From Thermoflexus sp040289485 (GTDB lineage: Bacteria > Chloroflexota > Anaerolineae > Thermoflexales > Thermoflexaceae), in contig NZ_PSLG01000037.1 of assembly GCF_040289485.1 (NCBI RefSeq), forward strand, positions 1-21,751: a DNA stretch of 21,751 nucleotides. The letters are read 5' to 3'. Below the pieces are notes generated by a model, which did no database searches, was not told where the DNA came from, and was given only the letters and a program-made list of their open reading frames with translations. This document shows, in pieces, positions 14,985 to 21,751 of the stretch. The position numbers were made by a program, and so were the translations under genes. The number at the start of each line of letters is the position of its first letter. Position 1 is the stretch's first letter.

Positions 14985-15321
14985 CCAGGGAGACCGCCAG
15001 CGCGAAGCCGTGGGTCTCGGCCACGAAGGGGCTGCGCTCCAAAAGCAGCCGGTGGGCCCAGACATGGGCCTGATAGAGGGCCATCAGCCCAAGGAGGGGG
15101 GCGCCCATCGGGGATCCCCGACGCCACCACAGGAGGGCGCCCCCTGCGAAGGCGGCCGCCCAGAACAGCGCCGCCCCCGCCAGGTAGCCCCAAGGGCCGT
15201 GGAGGCCGGCCTCCCCCCACTCGGGGGGGATGGCCCACAGATAGTAGCCGGCCCGCGCGACGTTGCGGAGGGCGAAATAGAGGAGCCACAACGTCCCGGC
15301 CCCGCGGCCCCAGCCCCTCAT
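14893..15321 (-). CDS. Four-span membrane protein, unknown function
   Basis: A 142-residue protein with four hydrophobic stretches (about 9-31, 42-65, 72-90, 103-122) and a basic Arg/Pro-rich C-terminal tail. No family is recognised; the aromatic-rich first half (YFALRNVARAGYYLWAIPPEW) and AHVWAHRLL in span three are its most distinctive pieces. It is considered real because its ATG overlaps the stop of the MDR dehydrogenase by four bases (ATGA), the mark of translational coupling, and because the hydrophobic periodicity is regular. Its 3' end overlaps the end of gyrA by 92 bases on the opposite strand, so one of the two C-termini must be evolving under dual constraint. Confidence 0.75.
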   Translation of the reverse strand: MRGWGRGAGTLWLLYFALRNVARAGYYLWAIPPEWGEAGLHGPWGYLAGAALFWAAAFAGGALLWWRRGSPMGAPLLGLMALYQAHVWAHRLLLERSPFVAETHGFALAVSLVTLAVTAGLIRLERPPLRLRRGPQRARGSG

Positions 15322-16370
15322 CCGACAGCGTCAACCCGGAAGACGATCTTGCCGAAGACGGCCCCCGCCTCCAACAGGCGGTGGCCCTCCCGGACCCCCT
15401 CCACGGTCAGGGGGAGGACACGGTCGATCACCGGGCGGAGCCGGCCGGCGAACACCAGGCCCATCACCGTCCGGAAATCCCCCTGGGTCCCCATCGTGGA
15501 GCCCAAGATGCTGATCTGCCGGGAGAACACGTAGCGGATGTCAAAATCCTCCGGGTTCGGTCCGGAGGTGGCGCCGACCACCAGCAGCCGCCCGCCCGGC
15601 CGCAGGGCTCGGATGCTCTTCATCCACGTGGCCTGCCCCACGTTGTCCACCACCACGTCCACGCCGCGCCGGCCCGTCCACTGCCAGACCGCCCGGGACC
15701 AATCGGGCTCCTGGGAGCGGTCGATGACGTGGTCGGCCCCCAGGGCGCGGGCCCGTTCCGCCTTCTCCGGGCCGGAGGCCACCACGATCACCCGCGCCCC
15801 GGCCAGTTTGGCGATCTGCAGGGCAGCGGTGTTGACCCCGCCGCCGGCCCCCACGATGAGCACATCCTCCCCCGGGCGCACCGCCCCGCGGATGATCAGC
15901 ATGTGCCAGGCGGTGAGGAAGACCAAGGAGGCGGCGGCCGCCTCCTCGAAGGGAAAGCCCTCCGGCAGGCGGAGCACGTTGCGGGCGGGGACCACCACGT
16001 ATTCGGCGCAGCCACCCCGCACGTGCTCCCCCAGGATCCCCCCGTGGCGGCAGCGGTTGTCCTCTCCCCGCAAACAGAACTCGCACGTCCCGCAACTCAG
16101 CGTGGCGTTGACCACCACCCGGTCCCCCACCTGGACGCCGGAGACCTCAGGGCCCACCTCGGCCACCACCCCGGCCACGTCGGACCCGGGGATGTGCGGC
16201 ATCTCCAGGCGCAGGGCGGGGATCCCCCGGCGCACCCACAGATCCAGGTGGTTCATGGCGCAGGCGCGGACCTGGATCAACACCTCGCCGGGGCCGGGGT
16301 GGGGGGTGGGGAGATCGGCCGCCTCCAGCACCTCCGGGCCCCCGTGGCGGTAGAAAACGATCGCCTTCAT
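15318..16370 (-). CDS. Zinc-binding MDR dehydrogenase (quinone/alcohol oxidoreductase-like)
   Basis: A 350-residue medium-chain dehydrogenase/reductase. The GroES-like half has RACAMNHLDLWVRRG, HIPGSDVAGVVAEVG and the structural zinc lobe with Cys93, Cys96, Cys99 and Cys107 (CGTCEFCLRGEDNRC). The nucleotide half has VLIVGAGGGVNTAALQIAKLAGARVIVV and GADHVIDRS. The Gly-rich loop and length match the quinone-oxidoreductase/alcohol-dehydrogenase branch that uses NAD(P)H; the exact substrate is open. Adjacent acyl-CoA genes suggest an aldehyde, ketone or enoyl intermediate from fatty or branched acid breakdown. It is 15 bases downstream of the acyl-CoA dehydrogenase gene and coupled to the four-span membrane gene by an ATGA overlap. 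Confidence 0.92.
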   Translation of the reverse strand: MKAIVFYRHGGPEVLEAADLPTPHPGPGEVLIQVRACAMNHLDLWVRRGIPALRLEMPHIPGSDVAGVVAEVGPEVSGVQVGDRVVVNATLSCGTCEFCLRGEDNRCRHGGILGEHVRGGCAEYVVVPARNVLRLPEGFPFEEAAAASLVFLTAWHMLIIRGAVRPGEDVLIVGAGGGVNTAALQIAKLAGARVIVVASGPEKAERARALGADHVIDRSQEPDWSRAVWQWTGRRGVDVVVDNVGQATWMKSIRALRPGGRLLVVGATSGPNPEDFDIRYVFSRQISILGSTMGTQGDFRTVMGLVFAGRLRPVIDRVLPLTVEGVREGHRLLEAGAVFGKIVFRVDAVG

Positions 16371-16385
16371 CGGCCGGCCTCCCCC

Positions 16386-17588
16386 TCACAGGCTGCTTTT
16401 CAACCCGAGGATGTGGCGGGCGATGACCAAGCGCTGGATCTCGCTGGTGCCCTCGTAGATGGTGGTGATGCGGGCGTCGCGGAAGTAGCGCTCCACCGGC
16501 AACTCCCGGCTGTAGCCCATTCCGCCGTGGATCTGGATGGCCTCCCATGTGATCCACTGGGCCGCCTCGCTGGCGAACAGTTTGGCCATCGCCGCCTCCA
16601 GGGTGTAGCGTTCCCCCGTCCGCTTGGCCCGTTCCCGTTTCCACGCCGCCTGGAGGGTCAACAGCCGGGCGGCCTCCAGTTTGACGCGCATGTCGGCCAG
16701 TTTCCACTGGATGGCCTGGAACTCCCCGATCTTGCGGCCAAAGGCCTCCCGCTGCTTGGCCCAGGCCAGAGCGGCCTCATAGGCTGCCTCCGCGATGCCC
16801 AGGGCCTGGGCGGCGATCCCCACCCGACCAGCGTCGAGGGTGGCCATGGCGATCCGGAAGCCCTCTCCCTCCTCCCCCAGGCGGTTCTCGACCGGGCACT
16901 CGTAGTTGTCGAGGAAGATCTCGCAGGTGGCGCTGGCCCGGATGCCGAGCTTCTCCTCCTTCTTGCCGCGGCTGAAGCCCGGCCGGTTCGTCTCGATGAT
17001 GAAAGCGGTGATGCCGTGATGTCGTTTCTCCGGGTCGGTGGCGGCGAAGAGGACAATGTAATCGGCCACCGGGCCGTTGGTGATCCACGCCTTGCGGCCG
17101 TTGATGATGTAGACGTCCCCCTTGCGCACCGCCCGCGTGCGGATGTTGGCCGCGTCAGAGCCCGCGTGGGGCTCGGTGAGGGCGTAGGCGCCCATGGCCC
17201 GGCCGGTCGCCACCGGGGTCACGTATTTGCGCTTCTGCTCCTCGCTCCCGAAGGTCATGATGGGGAAGCAGAAGAGGGTGTTGTTGACGGACATGATCGC
17301 GCTGTGGGCGGCGTCGGCCTTGGCGATCTCGACCATGGCCAGGGCGGAGGCCACGGCGTCCAGCCCCTGGCCGCCGTATTCCTCCGGGACCTCGATGCCC
17401 ATCAGCCCCATGGCGGCCATCTTGCGGACCGTCTCCCAGGGGAACTCGCCGGTCTCGTCGTAGCGGGCGGCCACGGGGGCGATCTCTTTCTGGGCGAACT
17501 CCCGCACCGTCCGCTGGAACATGCGGTGCTCTTCCGATAGCTCGAAGTTCAACCCCAACTGCAACAGCGTCTCCAGTTCCGAGGCCAT
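16386..17588 (-). CDS. Acyl-CoA dehydrogenase
   Basis: A 400-residue FAD-dependent acyl-CoA dehydrogenase of the short/medium/branched-chain group. The N-terminal helical domain starts LSEEHRMFQRTVREFAQKEIAPVAARYDE; the middle domain has YALTEPHAGSDAANIRTRA and KAWITNGPVADYIVLFA, which contact FAD and substrate; the C-terminal domain ends IHGGMGYSRELPVERYFRDARITTIYEGTSEIQRLVIARHILG. The catalytic base is Glu379 in YEGTSE. It introduces the alpha-beta double bond in acyl-CoA and passes electrons to ETF; no etfAB genes are in the window. The ATG at 17588 has GGGAGG seven bases upstream. It sits 39 bases after the 3-hydroxyacyl-CoA dehydrogenase gene in one operon. Confidence 0.95.
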   Translation of the reverse strand: MASELETLLQLGLNFELSEEHRMFQRTVREFAQKEIAPVAARYDETGEFPWETVRKMAAMGLMGIEVPEEYGGQGLDAVASALAMVEIAKADAAHSAIMSVNNTLFCFPIMTFGSEEQKRKYVTPVATGRAMGAYALTEPHAGSDAANIRTRAVRKGDVYIINGRKAWITNGPVADYIVLFAATDPEKRHHGITAFIIETNRPGFSRGKKEEKLGIRASATCEIFLDNYECPVENRLGEEGEGFRIAMATLDAGRVGIAAQALGIAEAAYEAALAWAKQREAFGRKIGEFQAIQWKLADMRVKLEAARLLTLQAAWKRERAKRTGERYTLEAAMAKLFASEAAQWITWEAIQIHGGMGYSRELPVERYFRDARITTIYEGTSEIQRLVIARHILGLKSSL

Positions 17589-17627
17589 GGCTGCCCTCCC
17601 GGATCTCCGGATCCCACGGCTACACGG

Positions 17628-18488
17628 CTACGAATAGGTGTAGAACCCCCGCCCGCTCTTGCGGCCCAGCCACCCGGCGGCCACCATCCGCCGCAGCAGA
17701 GGCGGCGCGGCGTAGCGGGGGTCCTTGAGTTCCTCAAACATGGCATCGGCGATGAAGAGCAGGGTGTCCAGCCCTACGAAATCCATCAGGGTGAAGGGGC
17801 CCATCGGATGGTTCAGGCCCAGCCTCATGGCGGTGTCGATGTCCTCCATCGTCGCCACGCCCTCCTCCAGGAGCCGGATGGCGTCCAGGAGGTAGGGGAT
17901 AAGCAGCCGGTTCACGATGAAGCCCGGGCGGTCCTTGGAGAGGACCACGCTCTTGTTCAGCCGCTCCCCCAGGGCCCGGCCCAGGGCCACCGTCTCCTCA
18001 GCGGTCTGCAGCCCTACCACGATCTCCAACAACGGCATCACCGGGGCCGGGTTGAAAAAGTGCAGGCCGACGACCTTCTCCGGGCGTCGGGTGGCGCTGC
18101 CCAGCGCGGTGATGGAAAGGGAGGAGGTGTTGCTGGCCAGGACAGCGTGGGGCGGGCAGATGCGGTCCAGCGCGGCGAACACCTGCTTCTTGGTCCCCAT
18201 CTCCTCGACCACCGCCTCGATGACCAGGTCGCAATCGGCGAAATCCTCCATCCGGAGGGTCCCCCGGATGCGCCCCCAGGCCGCCTCCATCTCGGCGGCG
18301 CTCAGTTTCCCGCGCTCCACCGCCTTGGCCATGGAGGCCCGGATGCGGTCCAGGCCCTTCTGCAAGAGGGTCTCGTCGACCTCGCGGACGATCACCTGGA
18401 ACCCGGCCCGAGCGCAGATCTCGGCGATGCCCGAACCCATCAGCCCGCAGCCCACCACGCCCACGGTGCGGACGTCCTGGATCCGCAT
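17628..18488 (-). CDS. 3-hydroxyacyl-CoA (3-hydroxybutyryl-CoA) dehydrogenase
   Basis: A 286-residue stand-alone 3-hydroxyacyl-CoA dehydrogenase. The NAD-binding motif is GCGLMG (13-18); catalytic residues are Ser122 in SNTSS, His143 in GLHFFNPAPVMPLLEIV, Glu155 and Asn193 in PGFIVNRLL. The C-terminal helical dimerisation domain is intact (NHPMGPFTLMDFVGLDT). It lacks any fused enoyl-CoA hydratase domain, so it is the short FadB2/Hbd form. It oxidises 3-hydroxyacyl-CoA to the 3-ketoacyl-CoA used by the thiolase encoded just upstream. AGGAGGT precedes the ATG at 18488. The same enzyme can run toward 3-hydroxybutyryl-CoA for fermentation or storage. Confidence 0.95.
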   Translation of the reverse strand: MRIQDVRTVGVVGCGLMGSGIAEICARAGFQVIVREVDETLLQKGLDRIRASMAKAVERGKLSAAEMEAAWGRIRGTLRMEDFADCDLVIEAVVEEMGTKKQVFAALDRICPPHAVLASNTSSLSITALGSATRRPEKVVGLHFFNPAPVMPLLEIVVGLQTAEETVALGRALGERLNKSVVLSKDRPGFIVNRLLIPYLLDAIRLLEEGVATMEDIDTAMRLGLNHPMGPFTLMDFVGLDTLLFIADAMFEELKDPRYAAPPLLRRMVAAGWLGRKSGRGFYTYS

Positions 18489-18525
18489 GGCAAGACCTCC
18501 TGGGGATGGGATGAGGGAAGGCTGC

Positions 18526-19731
18526 TCACTCCACCTCCACCGCCATGGCCACGGCCTCGCCGCCGCCCAGGCAGAGGGTGGCGATGCCCCGCCGCAGGCC
18601 TCGGTCCCGCAGCGCGTAGATCAGGGTGACCAGGATGCGCGCCCCGCTGGCGCCCACCGGATGCCCCAGGGCGATGGCCCCGCCGTTGACGTTGACCTTG
18701 CTCCAGTCCCAGCGATACCCTTGGCGCTCCATCGCCCGGGCGTCGGCCAGGACCTGGGCGGCGAAAGCCTCGTTGATTTCGATGAGGTCCACCTCCTCCC
18801 AGCGCCAGCCGACCCGCTCCAGGAGGCGAGGGATGGCCTTGACGGGGGCGTAGAACAACCACTGGGGGTCCACCGCCGCCTGGGCGTAGCCCACGATACG
18901 GGCCATGGGCGGGATCCCCAGGGCCTCCGCCCGGGCCCGGCTCATCACCACCACCGCCGCCGCCCCATCGTTGAGGCCGGGGGCGTTGCCCGCCGTCACC
19001 CGCCCGTTCGGCCGGAAAGCCGGCTTCAGCCGGGCCAGGGCCTCCAGAGAAGTGTCCCGCCGGGGCCCCTCATCGATGGCTACGACACGGGTCCCACCCT
19101 TCCCGTCGGGCACCTCCACCGGGGCGATCTCCTCGCGGAACCTGCCGGCGTCGATGGCGGCGATGGCCTTGCGGTGGCTCTCCAGGGCGAAGGCATCCAT
19201 CTCCTCGCGGGTGACCTCGAACTGATCGGCGATGAACTCGGCCAGTTCCCCCATGAGGACCTGGTGGAAGGGACAGCGCAGGCCGTCGGCGATCAGGCTG
19301 TCCTCCGCCGTCAGGTGGCCGTAGCGCATGCCGCTCCGGAGGCGGATCAGGTGGGGGGCGTTGCTCATGCTCTCCATCCCGCCGGCCACCACCACCTCGG
19401 CGTCGCCCGCCTTGACGGCCTGGGCGGCCAGCATCACCGCCTTCAGCCCCGAGCCGCAGACCTTGTTCACCGTGAGGGCCCCCACTTCGGCCGGGACCCC
19501 GGCCCCAACGGCCGCCTGACGGGCCGGCGCCATGCCGCTGCCGGCCTGGACCACCTCCCCCATGATCACCTCGTCCACCTGAGCCGGGTCGACCCCGGCC
19601 CGGCGGAGGGCCTCCCGGATGGCGACGGCGCCCAGTTGCGGGGCGGTCAGCGGGGCCAGGGCTCCCAACAGCCTCCCGATGGGCGTCCGGGCCGCCCCGA
19701 CGATCACCGGGTCCCGCGCGTTCCGTGTCAT
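18526..19731 (-). CDS. Acetyl-CoA C-acyltransferase (thiolase)
   Basis: A 401-residue thiolase with the three active-site pieces in order: Cys92 in NKVCGSGLKAV, His357 in GGAIALGHPVGASGARI and Cys387 in CLGGGEAVAM. It condenses or cleaves acetoacetyl-CoA or longer 3-ketoacyl-CoA; the biosynthetic or degradative direction cannot be told from the sequence. The frame is open farther upstream, but the ATG at 19731 is selected because GGAGGT lies eight bases before it and the conserved thiolase start DPVIVGAARTPIG follows directly. It lies 37 bases ahead of the 3-hydroxyacyl-CoA dehydrogenase gene and 74 bases after the HIT gene. Confidence 0.95.
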   Translation of the reverse strand: MTRNARDPVIVGAARTPIGRLLGALAPLTAPQLGAVAIREALRRAGVDPAQVDEVIMGEVVQAGSGMAPARQAAVGAGVPAEVGALTVNKVCGSGLKAVMLAAQAVKAGDAEVVVAGGMESMSNAPHLIRLRSGMRYGHLTAEDSLIADGLRCPFHQVLMGELAEFIADQFEVTREEMDAFALESHRKAIAAIDAGRFREEIAPVEVPDGKGGTRVVAIDEGPRRDTSLEALARLKPAFRPNGRVTAGNAPGLNDGAAAVVVMSRARAEALGIPPMARIVGYAQAAVDPQWLFYAPVKAIPRLLERVGWRWEEVDLIEINEAFAAQVLADARAMERQGYRWDWSKVNVNGGAIALGHPVGASGARILVTLIYALRDRGLRRGIATLCLGGGEAVAMAVEVE

Positions 19732-19805
19732 CCCGCCCACCTCCGGCTTCAAGGATCGACGGGGGACGACGGCCTCCGCCGGCCATCCCCACATCCAACG
19801 AAGGA

Positions 19806-20318
19806 TCAGCCCTGGGCGTCGCCCGGCGCGCGGCCGAGCTCCTCGAACAGCGGCCGCAGGCGACGGTAGGTGTCGTCGAGCCACTCGGGGAGGATGCGGG
19901 TGCTGCCGATGACCGGCATGAAGTTCGTGTCGCCGGTCCAGCGGGGGACGATGTGGACGTGGACGTGGTCGGCGACCCCGGCGCCGGCCGGCCGGCCGAT
20001 GTTCGCCCCCACGTTGAAGCCCTCCGGCCGGTAGGCGCGGCGCAGGGCCTTGAGGGAGAGGGCTACTAGCTGCATGAGTTCCAGCATCGTGGGGGGATCC
20101 AGGTCCTCCAGGCTGGGGACATGGGCGTAGGGGATCACCATCAGATGGCCGTTGTTGTACGGATAGCGGTTCAAGGCCACATAGACGGTCCGGCCCCGGA
20201 AGAGGATGTGCTCGGCCTCATCCGAGCCGTTGACCTTGAGGCAGAAGATGCAGCCCTCGGGCGCCTGGCCTTCGCCTTTCAAGTATGCCATCCGCCATGG
20301 GGTCCAGAGCCGTTCCAT
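19806..20318 (-). CDS. HIT-family hydrolase (diadenosine-polyphosphate phosphorylase/hydrolase type)
   Basis: A 170-residue histidine-triad protein. The zinc pair Cys23/Cys26 (CIFC), the NRYPYNNGHLMVIPYAH segment and the triad HVHVHIVPRW (His118, His120, His122; His120 is the nucleophile) place it with the Ap4A phosphorylase-like HIT proteins that start LWTPWRMAY. It hydrolyses or phosphorolyses nucleotide dimers or nucleotidyl conjugates. The ATG at 20318 has GGAGG upstream and follows a promoter; longer frames would reach into the infC region on the other strand. It is the first gene of the minus-strand acyl-CoA gene series, 74 bases before the thiolase, though whether transcription continues is not visible. 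Confidence 0.93.
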   Translation of the reverse strand: MERLWTPWRMAYLKGEGQAPEGCIFCLKVNGSDEAEHILFRGRTVYVALNRYPYNNGHLMVIPYAHVPSLEDLDPPTMLELMQLVALSLKALRRAYRPEGFNVGANIGRPAGAGVADHVHVHIVPRWTGDTNFMPVIGSTRILPEWLDDTYRRLRPLFEELGRAPGDAQG

Positions 20319-20352
20319 CCGCCCGCCTCCGGCCGAAGGCAGGGTCGTCCCC

Positions 20353-20382
20353 ATTGTATATCCAACGCCCGGGGGCCGACAA
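20353..20382 (-). promoter_or_regulatory. Promoter for the HIT gene
   Basis: On the minus strand -35 TTGTCG (20377-20382) precedes TATACA at 16 bases or TACAAT at 18 bases (within 20353-20360). Transcription would start near 20347, about 29 bases before the ATG. Confidence 0.6.
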
Positions 20383-20399
20383 CGGGGGCCCGTTCCCGG

Positions 20400-20428
20400 T
20401 TGACGGCGCTCTCTCCCCGTGTTATCAT
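20400..20428 (+). promoter_or_regulatory. Promoter of the infC-rpmI-rplT operon
   Basis: -35 TTGACG (20400-20405) and -10 TATCAT (20423-20428) with a 17-base spacer. Transcription should start near 20435, leaving a leader of about 29 bases before the infC start. The leader is too short to hold an L20-binding element of the Bacillus type. Confidence 0.8.
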
Positions 20429-20451
20429 CTTCCTTGCACTTTGATCCAGGA

Positions 20452-20466
20452 AAGGGGGTCCGTATT
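20452..20466 (+). promoter_or_regulatory. infC ribosome binding site and ATT start codon
   Basis: AAAGGGGGT (one base off the ideal AAAGGAGGT) is followed by CCGT and ATT at 20464-20466. The only earlier in-frame candidate, GTG at 20419, lies inside the -10 region and would not be transcribed; no ATG, GTG or TTG occurs in frame between the promoter and the conserved IF3 start KYRVNEAIR. Confidence 0.8.
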
Positions 20467-21066
20467 TCCGCGCGAAAATATCGTGTCAACGAGGCCATCC
20501 GCGCCCGTCAGGTGCGCCTGATCGGCCCTGACGGCAAACAGATCGGCGTGGTCTCCCTGGTGGAGGCGCTGGCGACCGCCCGCCAATATGGCCTGGACCT
20601 GGTCGAGGTGGCCCCCCAGGCCGACCCGCCGGTCTGCCGGATTATGGATTACGGCAAGTTCCTTTACGAGCAAGCGAAGAAGGAGCGGGAGGCCCGCAAA
20701 GCCCTGAAACAGATCGTCGTCAAGGAGATCCGCCTGCGGCCGACCACCGACCCCCATCACGTGGGGTTCAAGGTGCGGGACGCCCGACGCTTCCTCACCG
20801 ACGGCAACAAGGTCAAGGTCCAGGTCCGGATGCGCGGGCGGGAGATGACCCACCTGCAACTGGCGGCCGACATGCTCCAACGCTTCGCGGAACAGGTGGC
20901 CGACGTGGGGATGGTGGAGACCCCACCGAGCATGGAAGGCCAGAGCATGGTGATGGTGCTGGCCCCCCTGCGCCGCAAGGGGGGAGCGCCGGCCGAACGG
21001 AAGGCCGAACCCAACCCGGAGGTGATCGAAGGTGCCCAAGATCCGGACGCACAAGGCGACCGCTAA
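20464..21066 (+). CDS. infC: Translation initiation factor IF-3
   Basis: A 200-residue IF-3. The N-terminal domain has KYRVNEAIRARQVRLIGPDGKQIGVVSLVEAL and the linker region DPPVCRIMDYGKFLYEQAKKEREARK; the C-terminal domain has QIVVKEIRLRPTTDPHHVGFKVRDARRFL and KVKVQVRMRGREM. After the usual end (MVMVLAPLRRKGG) there is a charged extension of about 25 residues. IF-3 prevents premature 50S joining and proofreads the start codon. The start is taken at ATT 20464: the leader and start context fit the AUU-initiated infC genes in which IF-3 discriminates against its own mRNA. The gene overlaps rpmI by 35 bases. Confidence 0.95.
   Translation: MSARKYRVNEAIRARQVRLIGPDGKQIGVVSLVEALATARQYGLDLVEVAPQADPPVCRIMDYGKFLYEQAKKEREARKALKQIVVKEIRLRPTTDPHHVGFKVRDARRFLTDGNKVKVQVRMRGREMTHLQLAADMLQRFAEQVADVGMVETPPSMEGQSMVMVLAPLRRKGGAPAERKAEPNPEVIEGAQDPDAQGDR
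21018..21027 (+). promoter_or_regulatory. rpmI ribosome binding site inside infC
   Basis: GGAGGTGATC matches the full anti-Shine-Dalgarno end of 16S rRNA and lies nine bases (from GGAGG) before the GTG at 21032. It fixes the rpmI start, which otherwise would be ambiguous within the infC coding end. Confidence 0.85.
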
Positions 21067-21244
21067 ACGGCTCCGCTACACAGGGGGCGGGAAACTGGTG
21101 CGGGCGAAGATCGGGCGCAGCCACCTGCGGCGCAAGCGCGCCAAGCGCACCAAGCGCCTCTACGATGAGATGCTGACGATGACCGAGCCCTTCGTCTACA
21201 AGACGGTGAAGCGGCTGGCGCCCTATCTCGACCAGCAGGATTAG
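21032..21244 (+). CDS. rpmI: 50S ribosomal protein L35
   Basis: A 70-residue L35, near the normal 64-67. The start PKIRTHKATAKRLRYTGGGKLVRAKIGRSHLRRKR is the family signature, with the last ~25 residues ending APYLDQQD. Initiation is at GTG within the end of infC, so L35 synthesis probably depends on upstream translation as well as its own strong ribosome binding site. The order infC-rpmI-rplT is conserved across bacteria. Confidence 0.97.
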   Translation: MPKIRTHKATAKRLRYTGGGKLVRAKIGRSHLRRKRAKRTKRLYDEMLTMTEPFVYKTVKRLAPYLDQQD

Positions 21245-21256
21245 AAGGGGGAAGGA

Positions 21257-21619
21257 ATGACCCGGGTGAAAAGCAGTGTCACGAACCGCCGTCGCCACAA
21301 GAAGGTCCTCAAGATGGTGGAAGGCCAGCGGGGGTCCCGCAGCCGCCACTACCGGCGGGCCCACGAGGCCATGATCAAGTCCCTGGCTTACGCCTACCGG
21401 CACCGCCGGGAACGCAAGCGGGATTTCCGCCGCCTCTGGATCATGCGGATCAACGCCGCGGCCCGCCAAAACGGCCTCTCCTACAGCCGCTTCATCGCCG
21501 GCCTGCGGGCGGCCGGCATCGCCCTCAACCGCAAAGTCCTGGCGGACCTGGCGGTGCGGGACGCCGCCGCCTTCGCCCGCCTGGTGGAGGCCGCCCGACA
21601 GGCCCTCGGCCTGGCCTGA
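21257..21619 (+). CDS. rplT: 50S ribosomal protein L20
   Basis: A 120-residue L20 (usual 117-119). The basic N-terminal tail TRVKSSVTNRRRHKKVLKMVEGQRGSRSRHYRRAHEAMIKSLAYAYRHRRERKRDFRRLWIMRINAAAR is typical and is followed by the globular domain GLSYSRFIAGLRAAGIALNRKVLADLAVRD. It is needed early in 50S assembly. AAGGGGGAAGGA precedes the ATG. It ends the infC operon; a hairpin follows within 30 bases. Confidence 0.97.
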   Translation: MTRVKSSVTNRRRHKKVLKMVEGQRGSRSRHYRRAHEAMIKSLAYAYRHRRERKRDFRRLWIMRINAAARQNGLSYSRFIAGLRAAGIALNRKVLADLAVRDAAAFARLVEAARQALGLA

Positions 21620-21648
21620 CCGCAGGGCCAAGCGATCGACGGGATCCC

Positions 21649-21681
21649 GGGGGTGCGGCGTCGTGGCGCCGTACCCCCTTT
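21649..21681 (+). terminator. Hairpin after rplT, probable weak terminator
   Basis: GGGGGTGCGGCG (21649-21660) pairs with CGCCGTACCCCC (21667-21678) over a six-base loop, 12 base pairs including one G-U, followed by only TTT. The short T run suggests partial or factor-assisted termination of the infC operon. Confidence 0.6.
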
Positions 21682-21751
21682 GCGTCCGGTCCGCGGGCCG
21701 GGACCGTGGCATGGCCCTGATCACCAGCCGTTCCGTGGCGCATCGTCATCC

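Noticed and set aside
15381..17540. Long plus-strand open frame opposite the MDR and acyl-CoA dehydrogenase genes
   Set aside because: Composition is that of an antisense shadow of high-GC genes; the minus-strand genes have complete catalytic motifs.
17917..19869. Long plus-strand open frame opposite the hydroxyacyl-CoA dehydrogenase and thiolase genes
   Set aside because: Same antisense shadow pattern, no recognisable domain, no start signal.
20419..20463. GTG start for infC
   Set aside because: The codon lies inside the promoter, upstream of the expected transcript start, and lacks a ribosome binding site.
21711..21751. Possible start of a gene after rplT (ATG, MALITSRS...)
   Set aside because: Only 13 codons fit in the window and the ribosome binding site is poor. 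The first residues recall SpoU-type rRNA methyltransferases, which often follow rplT, but the NP motif does not appear, so it cannot be supported.
1..21751. CRISPR arrays, insertion sequences, integrase or attachment repeats
   Set aside because: No regularly spaced direct repeats, transposase motifs or terminal inverted repeats were seen on reading the window.

Overview
The window is a GC-rich, gene-dense bacterial chromosome segment with no mobile-element or phage signature. Gene content (infC-rpmI-rplT, a long multi-membrane-span regulator with a C-terminal helix-turn-helix, split RCK/Usp transporter genes, a two-gene glycosyltransferase run) and very high G+C fit a thermophilic Chloroflexota lineage (Anaerolineae or Thermoflexia-like). 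That assignment is inference from gene style, not from a phylogenetic marker I could compare.

Left part (1-6814, all minus strand): two coupled GT4 glycosyltransferases (the first cut by the window edge), a 626-residue membrane protein with GAF-like and helix-turn-helix regions, an alpha/beta hydrolase, a 1-pyrroline-5-carboxylate dehydrogenase carrying a Lys/Ala/Pro-rich N-terminal tail, and a 103-residue protein of unknown function behind a perfect TATAAT box.

Middle part (6861-12298): a 43-residue single-span protein and a seven-span protein; then a complete minus-strand tmRNA gene (ssrA) with extended -10 promoter, G3-U70 acceptor stem, tag ANRDYAALPLAA, encoded CCA and an intrinsic terminator. 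Next comes a six-gene minus-strand operon: APC-type permease, small membrane protein, membrane-anchored Usp protein, NIL-domain protein and two TrkA/RCK proteins. Together they look like a dispersed version of a KimA-like potassium transporter with its regulatory domains on separate polypeptides.

Right part (12269-21751): gyrA on the plus strand with its own promoter and a structured leader, overlapping tail-to-tail a minus-strand membrane protein. A minus-strand acyl-CoA cluster (HIT hydrolase, thiolase, 3-hydroxyacyl-CoA dehydrogenase, acyl-CoA dehydrogenase, zinc-binding MDR dehydrogenase, 4-span membrane protein) follows; no enoyl-CoA hydratase is present in the window. Finally the plus-strand infC-rpmI-rplT operon, in which infC appears to start with the rare AUU codon. 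The two divergent gene pairs (APC permease/gyrA and HIT/infC) each have well-formed back-to-back promoters. There is no stretch over 300 bases without a gene; the longest gap is the 12162-12455 promoter/leader region.
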